Source of the DNA: an uncultured Bacilli bacterium
GTDB lineage: Bacteria; Bacillota_I; Bacilli_A; RF39; UBA660
Length of the DNA: 63,052 nucleotides
Direction: 5' to 3'
Assembly (NCBI GenBank): GCA_947629375.1
Contig: CANRDN010000011.1
Span: forward strand, 1-63,052
Of the stretch, positions 44,498 through 53,832 are shown one piece after another; position 1 is the stretch's first letter; every line of letters starts with the position of its first letter. A program made the position numbers and the translations under genes. The notes beneath the pieces were generated by a model that was not told where the DNA came from, did no database searches, and saw only the letters and a program-made list of their open reading frames with translations.

Positions 44498-47400
44498 TGA
44501 AAAAATATAATATTGGATTAGATATTGGAACAACTTCAGTCGGTTGGGCAGTAGTTGATCAAGAAAAATTTAACATAGTAAGAAAAGGAAATAAAAAATT
44601 ATGGGGTGTCAGACTTTTTGAAGAAGCTAGCACAGCAGAAAGTAGAAGAGCATTTAGGAGTACTAGAAGAAGATATGATCGTAGAAGAGAAAGAATAAAA
44701 TTACTACAAGAAGAATTCAAAAACGAAATTAACAAAGTTGATATAGACTTCTTTAAGAAATTAAAAGAAAGCTTTTATAGAAATGATGACAATAAAAAAA
44801 CTTTAAAGTTATCAAAAGAAGATTTAGAAAAAAGCAAAGATTATAATAAAAAATATCCTACTATTTATCATTTAAGAAATGAATTGATCATAAATAGAGA
44901 GAAAAAGGATATTAGGTTAGTATATTTAGCAATCCATCATATTATTAAGTATAGAGGAAACTTTTTACGTGATGGAAAATTTAATGTAAACAATTTAAAT
45001 ATTTCTGAAAATCTCGAAGAAATTTTTAAAGATTTTGAAAATAACACAAATGTTGAAATAAATGATTTACAAAACATTCCATTGGAAGAATTATCAAAAG
45101 TTTTATTAATTGATTCTAAGTCTGATAGAAAACAAAAAGTAAAAGAACTATTATCATTGAATTTTTCAAAAACTTTTTGTGATGAATTTTCAAAATTAAT
45201 ATGTGGTTCAAGTGCTTCATTAGCAAAACTATTTAATTTAGATTTAGATGGATCAGAAGACGTAAAAATTTCGTTAGAGGAAGATTATGAGCAAAACTTG
45301 GATAAAGTAATTAATCTATTGAACGATAATGCAGATATTGTTGACGAAATAAAAGAATTATATGATTCTATCATTTTAAAAAACTTTTTTAAAGATGATG
45401 ATACAAAATGTCTTTCATCTTTGATGATGAAAAATTATGAGCAACATAAGTTAGATTTAAAAAATTTAAAAAGAATATTATCTTTTAATCGTAAGGAATA
45501 TAACAAAATTTTTAGAAGTACTGCTGCTAATAAATGCTTATACGAAAAATATTTATGCAATTCTATTTCTTTTGATGAATTTATAAATGATGTTAAAAAA
45601 AGTATTTCTTTATCTCTAGAATACATAACTGATCAAAAAATAATTGATGATTATACAATTAATTTTCAGAAAAGAATTGAACAAGATGATTTTATGCCAA
45701 GAATAACTACGGTTAATAATGGAATTTATCCTTATCAACTAAATGAAGATGAATTAATTCAAATTATAGAAAATCAAGGGAAATATTATCCATTTTTACT
45801 TGAAAAGACAAAAGATAATGTTTATAAATTAGTAAAATTACTAGAGTTTAAAATTCCATATTATGTTGGACCACTAAACAATACTACATCAGTTAAAGGA
45901 AAAGATAATGTAAATTCATGGATTATTAGAAAACAAGAAAACACTAAAATAACACCTTATAATTTTAATGAAGTAGTCGATTTAGAAGGATCTGCTGAAT
46001 TATTCATTAATCGTATGATATCAAAGTGTAGTTATTTACTTGATGAACCTGCTATGCCAAATAATTCTATTTTATATTGCAAATTTAAAGTATTAAATGA
46101 ATTAAAACAAATAAAAGTTAATAATGAGAAAATACCATTAGATATTCAAAATAAAATCTATAGAGAATTATTCTTGAAAAAATCAGGAACAATTACTGAT
46201 AAATTATTCAAAAAATATTTATATGAATCTAACGAGTATTCAATGTATGGTTTAGATATAAGTATTGAAGGTTATTCAAGTGATAATAAATTTGCAAATA
46301 ACATGCAACCTTATGTAGACTTTTTTGGTGATGATGGTTTCTTTAGTGGAACAAAATATTCTATTGAAAATGCTGAAGAATTAATTAGGTGGATTACAAT
46401 TTTTGAAGATAAAGATATGTTGGAAAGAAAAATTAGAAATTCTTATCAAAATCTTTCTGAGGATATTATAAAGAAACTTGTAAATAAAAAATATAAAGGA
46501 TGGGGTAGTTTATCTGAAAAATTACTTACAACAAAATATTATTTAGACAAGTCTTGCAATGTTAAAAAATCAATAATGGACTTAATGGAAGAAACAAGTA
46601 AAAATTTTATGCAAATAATAAATGAGCCAAAATATAATTTTCAAAAAATGATTGATGAATATAACGAAGTAGATAATACTAAAAAAATAAATTATAGTCT
46701 AGTTGATAATTTATTTACTTCACCTGCTACAAAAAGAGGAATATATCAAGCATTAAAAGTTGTAGAAGAAATAATTGATTATATGGGTTATAATCCAGAA
46801 AATATTGTAATTGAAATGGCTAGAAGTGAAGAAGAAAAAACACGTACTGTCGATAGAAAAAAATACATTCAAAAATTGTATGAAAGTTGTAAGAAAGATA
46901 TAGAGAATTATTCACAACTAAACAAAGAATTAATGTCATTTGAAAAAATAGATCAAAAATTATTCTTGTATTTTATCCAAGAAGGAAGAAGCTTATATTC
47001 TAGAGAAAAATTAGATATTAATAAATTAAATGACTATGAAATTGACCATATCCTACCTCAAACATTAATAAAGGATAATTCTATTGATAATAAAGCACTT
47101 GTTTTAAGAAGTGAAAACCAGGAAAAAGCTGCAAGTTTAGTTTTACCAGCCAAATTTAGAACTCCAGATAAAATTAAATGGTGGGACTTACTTAAGAAAA
47201 GAAAATTAATATCTTCAAAAAAATATAATAATTTAATAAGATCACATTATAGTGATTCAGATATAGAAGGTTTTATTAATAGACAACTGGTTGAAACAAG
47301 ACAAATAACTAAGCATGTCGCTAATATATTAAAAAATTATTATGAAAGTTCAAATGTTATATATTTACATGCTGATTTATCGCATAACTATAGAGAAAAA

Positions 47401-48513
47401 TTTGAATTATTTAAATACAGAGATTTGAATGATTACCATCATGCTCATGATGCATATCTTGCTGCAGTTTTAGGTGAATATAAGTCTAAATATTTAAAAA
47501 ATAAAATTGATTATAATAGGTTTAAACAAATAAATGAATCTATATTAGAAAGTAAAAATTATAAGGAATTTAAATATGGATTCTTTATAAATAGTTTGGA
47601 TAATAAATTTAATTTAATAAACGAACAAACTGGAGAAGTAATACTTGAAAACAAAAAGTTAAATGAGACGATTGAAAATACTATGTATTGCAATGATATT
47701 CTAGTAAGTAAAAAAACGGAAATAAAAAGTGGAGCCTTTTATCAAGAAACAAAAAATTCTCACAATAAACTTGGTAAGAATGATGTACCATTAAAAGATG
47801 GTCTAGATATGACTAAATATGGGTCATATACTGAAATATACCCTTCATATTTGTGCTTAGTTAAATATGGAACTAAGCAAAAAGTTATTGGAATTCCAAT
47901 ACTTATAGAAGAAAAAAGCAAAAAAAATAGTATCCTAAAGGAACAATATATAAAAAGATGTTTAAATCTAAAAGAAACCGAAAAAATTCAAATATTAATC
48001 GATAAAATTCCATTTCAGCAGTTATTAAAATATCAGAATCATATGGTTTATATAACAGGAAGTAGCTGTGAACTTGTTTCTGCAGTGGAACTTCATTTAC
48101 CAAAAGACTCAGCAAAAAAATGGAAATATCTTTTGAACTTGATATTTAATGGTAAAGATATACCTAAAGACAGCGATGGAAATTCTATTTTATCTGAAGA
48201 AGAAAAAAATAAGCAATTAGATGAAATATTGGCATTCCTTTTAACTCAAACTAGAAAGCATTATCCATTATATGAAGAAATTGCTAACAAATTTGAAGTG
48301 TATTTAAAGGATAATAGATTAGATTTTGATAATAAAATAAAATTTGTTAAAGAGTTCTTTAAGTTATTAAATGGACATAATGCAAATTTAGAAACAATTA
48401 CAAATAAATATTTTCCAAATAGAGTTGGTAGATTAACCACAAGAACGATAACAAATGGTGTTCTATATTATAATTCTGTTACTGGTATATGGTCTTATAA
48501 ATATGAGTTTTAG
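44497..48513 (+). CDS. cas9: Type II-A CRISPR endonuclease Cas9
   Basis: 1,338 aa. RuvC-I has Asp9 (IGLDIGTTSVGWAV). The Arg-rich bridge helix (RSTRRRYDRRRERIK) is near 55-75, followed by a large recognition lobe. RuvC-II has Glu773 (NIVIEMARSEEE). HNH has Asp850/His851 (YEIDHILPQ). RuvC-III has His982 and Asp985 (HHAHDAYLAAVLGEY). All nuclease residues are intact. The C-terminal PAM-interacting part cannot be typed by eye. csn2 places it in subtype II-A. SD TTGGAGG precedes ATG; the stop overlaps cas1 by 11 bp. Confidence 0.98.
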   Translation: MKKYNIGLDIGTTSVGWAVVDQEKFNIVRKGNKKLWGVRLFEEASTAESRRAFRSTRRRYDRRRERIKLLQEEFKNEINKVDIDFFKKLKESFYRNDDNKKTLKLSKEDLEKSKDYNKKYPTIYHLRNELIINREKKDIRLVYLAIHHIIKYRGNFLRDGKFNVNNLNISENLEEIFKDFENNTNVEINDLQNIPLEELSKVLLIDSKSDRKQKVKELLSLNFSKTFCDEFSKLICGSSASLAKLFNLDLDGSEDVKISLEEDYEQNLDKVINLLNDNADIVDEIKELYDSIILKNFFKDDDTKCLSSLMMKNYEQHKLDLKNLKRILSFNRKEYNKIFRSTAANKCLYEKYLCNSISFDEFINDVKKSISLSLEYITDQKIIDDYTINFQKRIEQDDFMPRITTVNNGIYPYQLNEDELIQIIENQGKYYPFLLEKTKDNVYKLVKLLEFKIPYYVGPLNNTTSVKGKDNVNSWIIRKQENTKITPYNFNEVVDLEGSAELFINRMISKCSYLLDEPAMPNNSILYCKFKVLNELKQIKVNNEKIPLDIQNKIYRELFLKKSGTITDKLFKKYLYESNEYSMYGLDISIEGYSSDNKFANNMQPYVDFFGDDGFFSGTKYSIENAEELIRWITIFEDKDMLERKIRNSYQNLSEDIIKKLVNKKYKGWGSLSEKLLTTKYYLDKSCNVKKSIMDLMEETSKNFMQIINEPKYNFQKMIDEYNEVDNTKKINYSLVDNLFTSPATKRGIYQALKVVEEIIDYMGYNPENIVIEMARSEEEKTRTVDRKKYIQKLYESCKKDIENYSQLNKELMSFEKIDQKLFLYFIQEGRSLYSREKLDINKLNDYEIDHILPQTLIKDNSIDNKALVLRSENQEKAASLVLPAKFRTPDKIKWWDLLKKRKLISSKKYNNLIRSHYSDSDIEGFINRQLVETRQITKHVANILKNYYESSNVIYLHADLSHNYREKFELFKYRDLNDYHHAHDAYLAAVLGEYKSKYLKNKIDYNRFKQINESILESKNYKEFKYGFFINSLDNKFNLINEQTGEVILENKKLNETIENTMYCNDILVSKKTEIKSGAFYQETKNSHNKLGKNDVPLKDGLDMTKYGSYTEIYPSYLCLVKYGTKQKVIGIPILIEEKSKKNSILKEQYIKRCLNLKETEKIQILIDKIPFQQLLKYQNHMVYITGSSCELVSAVELHLPKDSAKKWKYLLNLIFNGKDIPKDSDGNSILSEEEKNKQLDEILAFLLTQTRKHYPLYEEIANKFEVYLKDNRLDFDNKIKFVKEFFKLLNGHNANLETITNKYFPNRVGRLTTRTITNGVLYYNSVTGIWSYKYEF

Positions 48514-49399
48514 GACAGTTGTTATATCAAATCAATCTAAAATTAGCTATAAAAATAGATTTTTAGTTGTAAGAAATGAAGAAGATGAAAAATATGTGCA
48601 TTTGTCAGAAATAGATACGATTATTGTTGATTCGATTTCTGTATCTATTTCTGCATATTTGCTTAAAGAGTTATATGATAATAAAATTAATATTATTTTC
48701 TGTGATGAAAAACATAATCCATTTGGTGAGTTAAAATACTTATATGGAAAACATAATACTAGTAAAAAAGTTATTATTCAAAGTAAGTGGACTCAAAAAA
48801 ATAAAGATTTGATGTGGCAAAATATTGTAAAAAATAAAATTCTTAATCAATCTTTAATTTTACAAAAAGTAAATTCTGATAATGAAAAAATGCTATTAAG
48901 TTATTTGAATGATGTTAAAGTTGGAGATAAAACAAATCGAGAAGGTCACGCAGCAAAAGTTTATTTTTATTCTTTATTTGGAAAAGAATTTGTTAGAAAT
49001 AATGGTGATAATATAAATGCAGCATTAAACTATGGATATTCAATTTTATTATCGACTGTTAACAAAGAGATTATTTGTAATGGATATATTACGCAATTGG
49101 GAATTCATCATAAAAGTGAATTTAATGAATATAACTTAGCTTGTGATATGATGGAAATTTTCAGACCTGTAGTAGATTTTTATGTTTTTAATAATAAGGA
49201 TAGAGAGTTAGATAGTGAATATAAAATGGATTTAGTAAACCTATTTAATAAAAAGTTCAAATATATGAAAAAGAGCTATACACTTAAAGATATAATAAAA
49301 AAGAATGTTGCAGATAATTTAGAAAATATTGAGAAAGGGACAAATTATTATTCATTTATATATGAGGAATCGAATAATGAGAGCGATAGTATTTTTTGA
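48503..49399 (+). CDS. cas1: CRISPR adaptation nuclease Cas1
   Basis: 298 aa from MSFRTVVISNQSKISYKN, the standard II-A start; longer in-frame readings begin inside cas9 and are rejected. Typical conserved features include the N-terminal IDTIIVDS strand and, in the helical domain, NREGHAAKVYF with Glu and GIHHKSEFNEYNLACDMMEIFRP supplying the His, Glu and Asp metal ligands. It integrates spacers with Cas2. Confidence 0.95.
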   Translation: MSFRTVVISNQSKISYKNRFLVVRNEEDEKYVHLSEIDTIIVDSISVSISAYLLKELYDNKINIIFCDEKHNPFGELKYLYGKHNTSKKVIIQSKWTQKNKDLMWQNIVKNKILNQSLILQKVNSDNEKMLLSYLNDVKVGDKTNREGHAAKVYFYSLFGKEFVRNNGDNINAALNYGYSILLSTVNKEIICNGYITQLGIHHKSEFNEYNLACDMMEIFRPVVDFYVFNNKDRELDSEYKMDLVNLFNKKFKYMKKSYTLKDIIKKNVADNLENIEKGTNYYSFIYEESNNESDSIF

Positions 49400-49682
49400 T
49401 TTGCCAAATGTTTATTCAGTTGACAAAAGAAATTATGTTAGATTTAGAAACTTTTTGGTTAATGATGGTTATATAATGTTACAGGAATCTGTTTACTCCA
49501 AATTAATATTAAATGAGCAACAAGCAACATTGCTAATTAATAGATTAAAAAAGAATTCTCCTAAAAGGGGAACAATTCAAATTTTAATTATTACTGAAAA
49601 ACAATATGCTAAGATGGAATATATAATAGGAAATTCTAAAACAAAAATTGTAAACAGTGAGGATAGATTGGTAATATTATGA
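49377..49682 (+). CDS. cas2: CRISPR adaptation protein Cas2
   Basis: 101 aa starting at MRAIVFFDLPN, with the conserved Asp of the ferredoxin-fold strand 1. It overlaps cas1 by 23 bp and csn2 by 4 bp. Upstream in-frame ATGs add non-conserved residues. Confidence 0.93.
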   Translation: MRAIVFFDLPNVYSVDKRNYVRFRNFLVNDGYIMLQESVYSKLILNEQQATLLINRLKKNSPKRGTIQILIITEKQYAKMEYIIGNSKTKIVNSEDRLVIL

Positions 49683-50356
49683 AATTAATTATAAATTATT
49701 TTGAAAATGAAATATCTTTTGAGGAAAATATTATCAATGTAATAGAAGTAGAAAATCAAAAATACTTTTATAGGATTGTTAATGATTTAAATGAATGCTC
49801 TAACGGGATAGTTAATGACAATATTAATTTTTTTGATGCAGATTTTAACAATATTGACTTATCCGGTAAAATAAAAATGGTTATTGATTATTTTAATATA
49901 GAGCTAAATGATAAAAAAACAGTAAATGAAATAGAAAAGTTTATTTTAAAAAATATTGATGATAAAGCAAAAAAAGAAATAATAAACTTATATTTAAAAA
50001 TTCTAAAAAATTATAATTCTGTTGCTAATAAGTTAGAAATACCTTTAATTTATAATGATGAAATTCAATATGATAAATTGATTAAAATAATTGGTTATAG
50101 TGTAGATAAAAAACAAGATTTATTAGATAACCTATTATTACTAATAGATATTGAAAGAATTTTTAAATTAAATAGGCTCATTGTTTTTGTGAATCTTAAG
50201 CAATATTTAAGTTTTGATGAAATTATAGAATTATATAAGTATTCAATATATAACGATGTTAAAATTTTATTAATCGATTCTACTAAATATGATAAAAAAT
50301 GTGATTATGAGAAAAAATTGATTATAGATAGCGAATTAGATGAATTTGCGTTATAA
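49679..50356 (+). CDS. csn2: Type II-A adaptation protein Csn2
   Basis: 225 aa, in the length range of the shorter Csn2 proteins. It opens MKLIINYFENEISFEENIIN, like known Csn2, and has a degenerate P-loop fold with IFKLNRLIVFVNLKQYLSFDEIIELY near 160-185. Csn2 rings bind DNA ends during spacer acquisition. ATGA overlap with cas2. Confidence 0.88.
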   Translation: MKLIINYFENEISFEENIINVIEVENQKYFYRIVNDLNECSNGIVNDNINFFDADFNNIDLSGKIKMVIDYFNIELNDKKTVNEIEKFILKNIDDKAKKEIINLYLKILKNYNSVANKLEIPLIYNDEIQYDKLIKIIGYSVDKKQDLLDNLLLLIDIERIFKLNRLIVFVNLKQYLSFDEIIELYKYSIYNDVKILLIDSTKYDKKCDYEKKLIIDSELDEFAL

Positions 50357-50417
50357 TTATTGTTGACATAGAGCCATTCAAGAAGAAATTCTGTGTCAGC
50401 ATAGATTTAAATTTGAG
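50357..50417 (+). promoter_or_regulatory. CRISPR leader
   Basis: 61 bp between csn2 and the first repeat. It contains a TTGACA (50363-50368) without a convincing -10. GACATAGAG and CCATTCAAGA at 50365-50383 are both complementary to parts of the repeat but in swapped order. GACATAGA can also pair with TCTGTGTC near 50390. It is the expected position of the array promoter and the Cas1-Cas2 docking site. Confidence 0.6.
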
Positions 50418-51904
50418 GTTTTAGATCTATGTCATCTTGAATGGTACGAAAACTTTAATACTAGCATTAGATACAGATACAACGTTTTAGATCTATGTCA
50501 TCTTGAATGGTACGAAAACCCCCTACTTCGTCATTTTTTTTGCCTTCATGTTTTAGATCTATGTCATCTTGAATGGTACGAAAACAATATAATTAGGTTA
50601 TGCTACCTAAACAAAGTTTTAGATCTATGTCATCTTGAATGGTACGAAAACTCTTAATGAAGCATATATTGAAGTTCAAAGGTTTTAGATCTATGTCATC
50701 TTGAATGGTACGAAAACTAATTATTAATGGTATTTTTAGTTTAGTTAGTTTTAGATCTATGTCATCTTGAATGGTACGAAAACACTAAAATGTCAACTAA
50801 GTCAGTCCTGTAAGTTTTAGATCTATGTCATCTTGAATGGTACGAAAACAATTTTTATCGTTTGTCACGCGTCACCCATGTTTTAGATCTATGTCATCTT
50901 GAATGGTACGAAAACGAGGTGTTTTTATGTTAAAAGGTAGAAATTGTTTTAGATCTATGTCATCTTGAATGGTACGAAAACTTGTACTTTGTTGTTCATA
51001 CATAGTATATAGTTTTAGATCTATGTCATCTTGAATGGTACGAAAACCAAGTTTTTGATAGTGTTCAACTCTAATGTGTTTTAGATCTATGTCATCTTGA
51101 ATGGTACGAAAACTATCTTTTATTGATTTACCAAGCGAAGATAGTTTTAGATCTATGTCATCTTGAATGGTACGAAAACATAATACTATAATAATGACTG
51201 CTAGTGAATGTTTTAGATCTATGTCATCTTGAATGGTACGAAAACGATGAAAGATTGGAAAATAATCAAGGTTATGTTTTAGATCTATGTCATCTTGAAT
51301 GGTACGAAAACATTCTGAAAAAATATTTGCACTTGTAAAATGTTTTAGATCTATGTCATCTTGAATGGTACGAAAACTACTTATTGCATACCAAATGGAT
51401 GCGGTGAGTTTTAGATCTATGTCATCTTGAATGGTACGAAAACACTTATTGCGTACCAAACGGATATGGTGAGTTTTAGATCTATGTCATCTTGAATGGT
51501 ACGAAAACCTTGTTAAATGAAAGTATGTATGATTATAAGTTTTAGATCTATGTCATCTTGAATGGTACGAAAACATTTGAACAAATGACTTTGTTAATCC
51601 TTTTGTTTTAGATCTATGTCATCTTGAATGGTACGAAAACGAGTTAAATGCCTTGTAATAGGCACGACACGTTTTAGATCTATGTCATCTTGAATGGTAC
51701 GAAAACTGGTTCAGGTGCTGTAACAAAAAATGATAGGTTTTAGATCTATGTCATCTTGAATGGTATGAAAACCATTTCAATTCCCAATAACATCGTTGTA
51801 TGGTTTTAGATCTATGTCATCTTGAATGGTATGAAAACTAGTGTTGAACTTCCAGGTATAACAAAAAAGTTTTAGATCTATGTCATCTTGAATGGTATGA
51901 AAAC
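50418..51904 (+). CRISPR. CRISPR array, 23 repeats and 22 spacers
   Basis: 36-bp repeats starting GTTTTAGATCTATG and ending GGTACGAAAAC, at 66-bp spacing. Spacers are 30 bp, except spacer 16 (51444-51472), which is 29. Repeats 1-20 look identical. Repeats 21-23 (51737, 51803, 51869) share one change near the 3' end (GGTATGAAAAC), marking the older, leader-distal end. crRNA orientation is plus, matched by the minus-strand tracrRNA. Confidence 0.98.
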
Positions 51905-52075
51905 GAAAAATTATAAAAAATGTCCAAGGGAAAAATTCCTCACTAGACAAAATACATGTGATAATTTCTTATGCATAAAATGTATGTTACTTTATATATT
52001 TATTAGAAAATGAAAATAAATGATGTTATAAAGAACTAGTAAAATAACAATTATTCTAGAAAGGTGATAAATACA

Positions 52076-52309
52076 ATGATAGAAGTAAGAAATCTTAAAT
52101 TAGATGATAATCTAGTTTGTTTTAGTTATAAAAGTGATTTAGATGATGATTTTAAAGAATTGACATATAACATTAAGGCTGATGAAATTGTTGAATCAGA
52201 AGAAATAAGAGATACTAAATTGAATTGTATTTATCATGCTATAAAAGAAATAAAAGAACAGATTAAAAATAATAATTTAAAAAATGAATTTGATAAAATA
52301 TGGTATTAG
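52076..52309 (+). CDS. Small acidic protein, unknown
   Basis: 77 aa, rich in Asp and Glu, with a helical C-terminus (IYHAIKEIKEQIKNNN). ATG 52076 lies 9 nt after SD AAGGTG; an in-frame GTG at 52064 overlaps that SD. It sits 171 bp beyond the array and is followed by a strong terminator, so it is transcribed alone. No family recognised. Confidence 0.5.
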   Translation: MIEVRNLKLDDNLVCFSYKSDLDDDFKELTYNIKADEIVESEEIRDTKLNCIYHAIKEIKEQIKNNNLKNEFDKIWY

Positions 52310-52334
52310 AAATGAGACTGCTGAAAAAGTATAC

Positions 52335-52368
52335 AAAGATTACTGTAAAGAAAGACAGTAATCTTTTC
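52335..52368 (+). terminator. Rho-independent terminator
   Basis: Perfect 12-bp arms (AAAGATTACTGT / ACAGTAATCTTT) and a short T-run. Confidence 0.8.
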
Positions 52369-52382
52369 ATTTGATATAATAA

Positions 52383-52568
52383 AAACATAAGGATAATGGT
52401 GGTTATATCTTAAAAATTAATAATCAAATAAAATTAAGCTTTAGTAAACATATCGAATTATATGTTAAAATTGTAAAAAAAAACTAATCATTAATTGTAA
52501 CCATTAAAGAATGTAAAAAATTATTGACAGCCAAAAATATTGATGATAGATTATTATTTAATATTTAA
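52383..52568 (+). pseudogene. Decayed small ORF with one in-frame TAA
   Basis: A single reading frame gives coding-looking peptide (KINNQIKLSFSKHIELYVKI, then LIVTIKECKKLLTAKNIDDR) interrupted by TAA at 52485-52487. No start codon is found after the preceding stop. Probably the remnant of a roughly 60-codon gene. The identity is unknown. Confidence 0.4.
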
Positions 52569-52600
52569 ATACTTATATCTTAGTGAACATATAAAGTGAG

Positions 52601-53824
52601 ATGATTAAATTGAATAAATGTAATTTTGATTATTTGTATGATACACCTGATATTAATGATATAGAGAACTTTATTAATAAACTTACTAACAAATATAAAT
52701 CTGAATTAAAAAGTATAGAATTGTTAAATAGTAATATTTTATTAAATTACGATAAAGCTCAATATATTGAATTAATAAAAAAACACAAGAAGACAATTAT
52801 GTTACTTATTAAAGATATAATTGATTTTTTTCCTCAACTATCTAATGTGCCACATATTGTTTTTATACATGGTAGTTTCGCTAAAGAATTAAATAGGATG
52901 AATAGTGATGTAGATTTAGATATTTTATACCCTAATGAGTTTAAAAAGTATATTTTGCCAATTGAAGAAATTATTTCAATAATTTTACAAAAAGTTCTTG
53001 GATATAGTGGTAGAGATAGAATACATACTGTGATGCTTTACACATACAATCTTCCTAATAATAAGGTATTAGAATCTACTAATGAATGTACTATTTCATT
53101 TTTAAATAAAAATCTTTATAAATATCATTGTAGACCAAATTTTGATGAAATAATGTATAAAATAAAAAATTCTTCTAGAGAATATGAAGATTTTTTAAGT
53201 TATGTAAAAAACAATGTTACTAGTAGTAAGTGCAATGAATGGTGTTATTCTTATGAGCAAATATTAACTAATTGTGAAGAATATGACATAAATAAAGCAT
53301 TAAATAATATTGATGAGGATAGAGTGGATAGAACTGATTATGTTAGTTATAATAAATTATTAGAAGAATTAACAAAGTCAATGAGTGAAAGTGATTACGA
53401 TATTAATAAACTAAATTTAATCAGTGACGTTAATCATAATTTTAAAATTGAGAATATAGGTTATATATATAAAACACTAGCTTTAATAAGAAGATATTTG
53501 TTTATTAATAAAATTCCAGTTAATGGTTTAAATTTCTTTGAAATATTTGAAAAACCAGAATTTATTAAAATGTTTTCGTCTCAAGAGTTGGATAATGTTA
53601 AAACCGACATTTTTAGGTATCTTTGGCAACTATCGAGAATTGAAAATTTATTTACATATAGTAACAATAATTTTAGTTCTAGAAATTATGATAGTTTTGA
53701 TACTAAATTGTTTTGTCAGCTGTATAAAGATTTATATAATGAAGATTTAATATGTGTTCAAAATGAATCTACTGATAATCTTCATAAATCATTAGAAAAA
53801 GTATTAACAAAAATAAAAATGTAG
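52601..53824 (+). CDS. Nucleotidyltransferase-fold protein (first gene of a novel-looking cassette)
   Basis: 407 aa. An NTase core is clear at 86-107: VFIHGSFAKEL with G91-S92, then SDVDLDIL with D103, D105 and D107, the G-S...D-x-D metal motif of pol-beta-type enzymes. The N-terminal 85 residues and the long C-terminal part are helical; no HEPN R-x4-6-H motif is seen. The acceptor (nucleotide, tRNA, protein or small molecule) is unknown. ATG 52601 is close to its SD; TTG 52610 is an alternative. Eight bp separate it from the synthetase-like gene, so the two act together. Confidence 0.7.
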   Translation: MIKLNKCNFDYLYDTPDINDIENFINKLTNKYKSELKSIELLNSNILLNYDKAQYIELIKKHKKTIMLLIKDIIDFFPQLSNVPHIVFIHGSFAKELNRMNSDVDLDILYPNEFKKYILPIEEIISIILQKVLGYSGRDRIHTVMLYTYNLPNNKVLESTNECTISFLNKNLYKYHCRPNFDEIMYKIKNSSREYEDFLSYVKNNVTSSKCNEWCYSYEQILTNCEEYDINKALNNIDEDRVDRTDYVSYNKLLEELTKSMSESDYDINKLNLISDVNHNFKIENIGYIYKTLALIRRYLFINKIPVNGLNFFEIFEKPEFIKMFSSQELDNVKTDIFRYLWQLSRIENLFTYSNNNFSSRNYDSFDTKLFCQLYKDLYNEDLICVQNESTDNLHKSLEKVLTKIKM

Positions 53825-53832
53825 GAGGAAAT

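Noticed and set aside
44497-48513. Inactivated Cas9
   Set aside because: D9, E773, D850/H851, H982 and D985 are all present at the expected sites.
50872-51459. Long minus-strand ORF of about 195 codons across the CRISPR array
   Set aside because: It is created by the 66-bp (22-codon) periodicity of repeats; the peptide repeats FRTIQDDIDLK. Not a gene.
52601-53824. HEPN-MNT toxin-antitoxin pair
   Set aside because: The NTase lacks the short MNT length, and no adjacent protein shows the HEPN R-x4-6-H motif.
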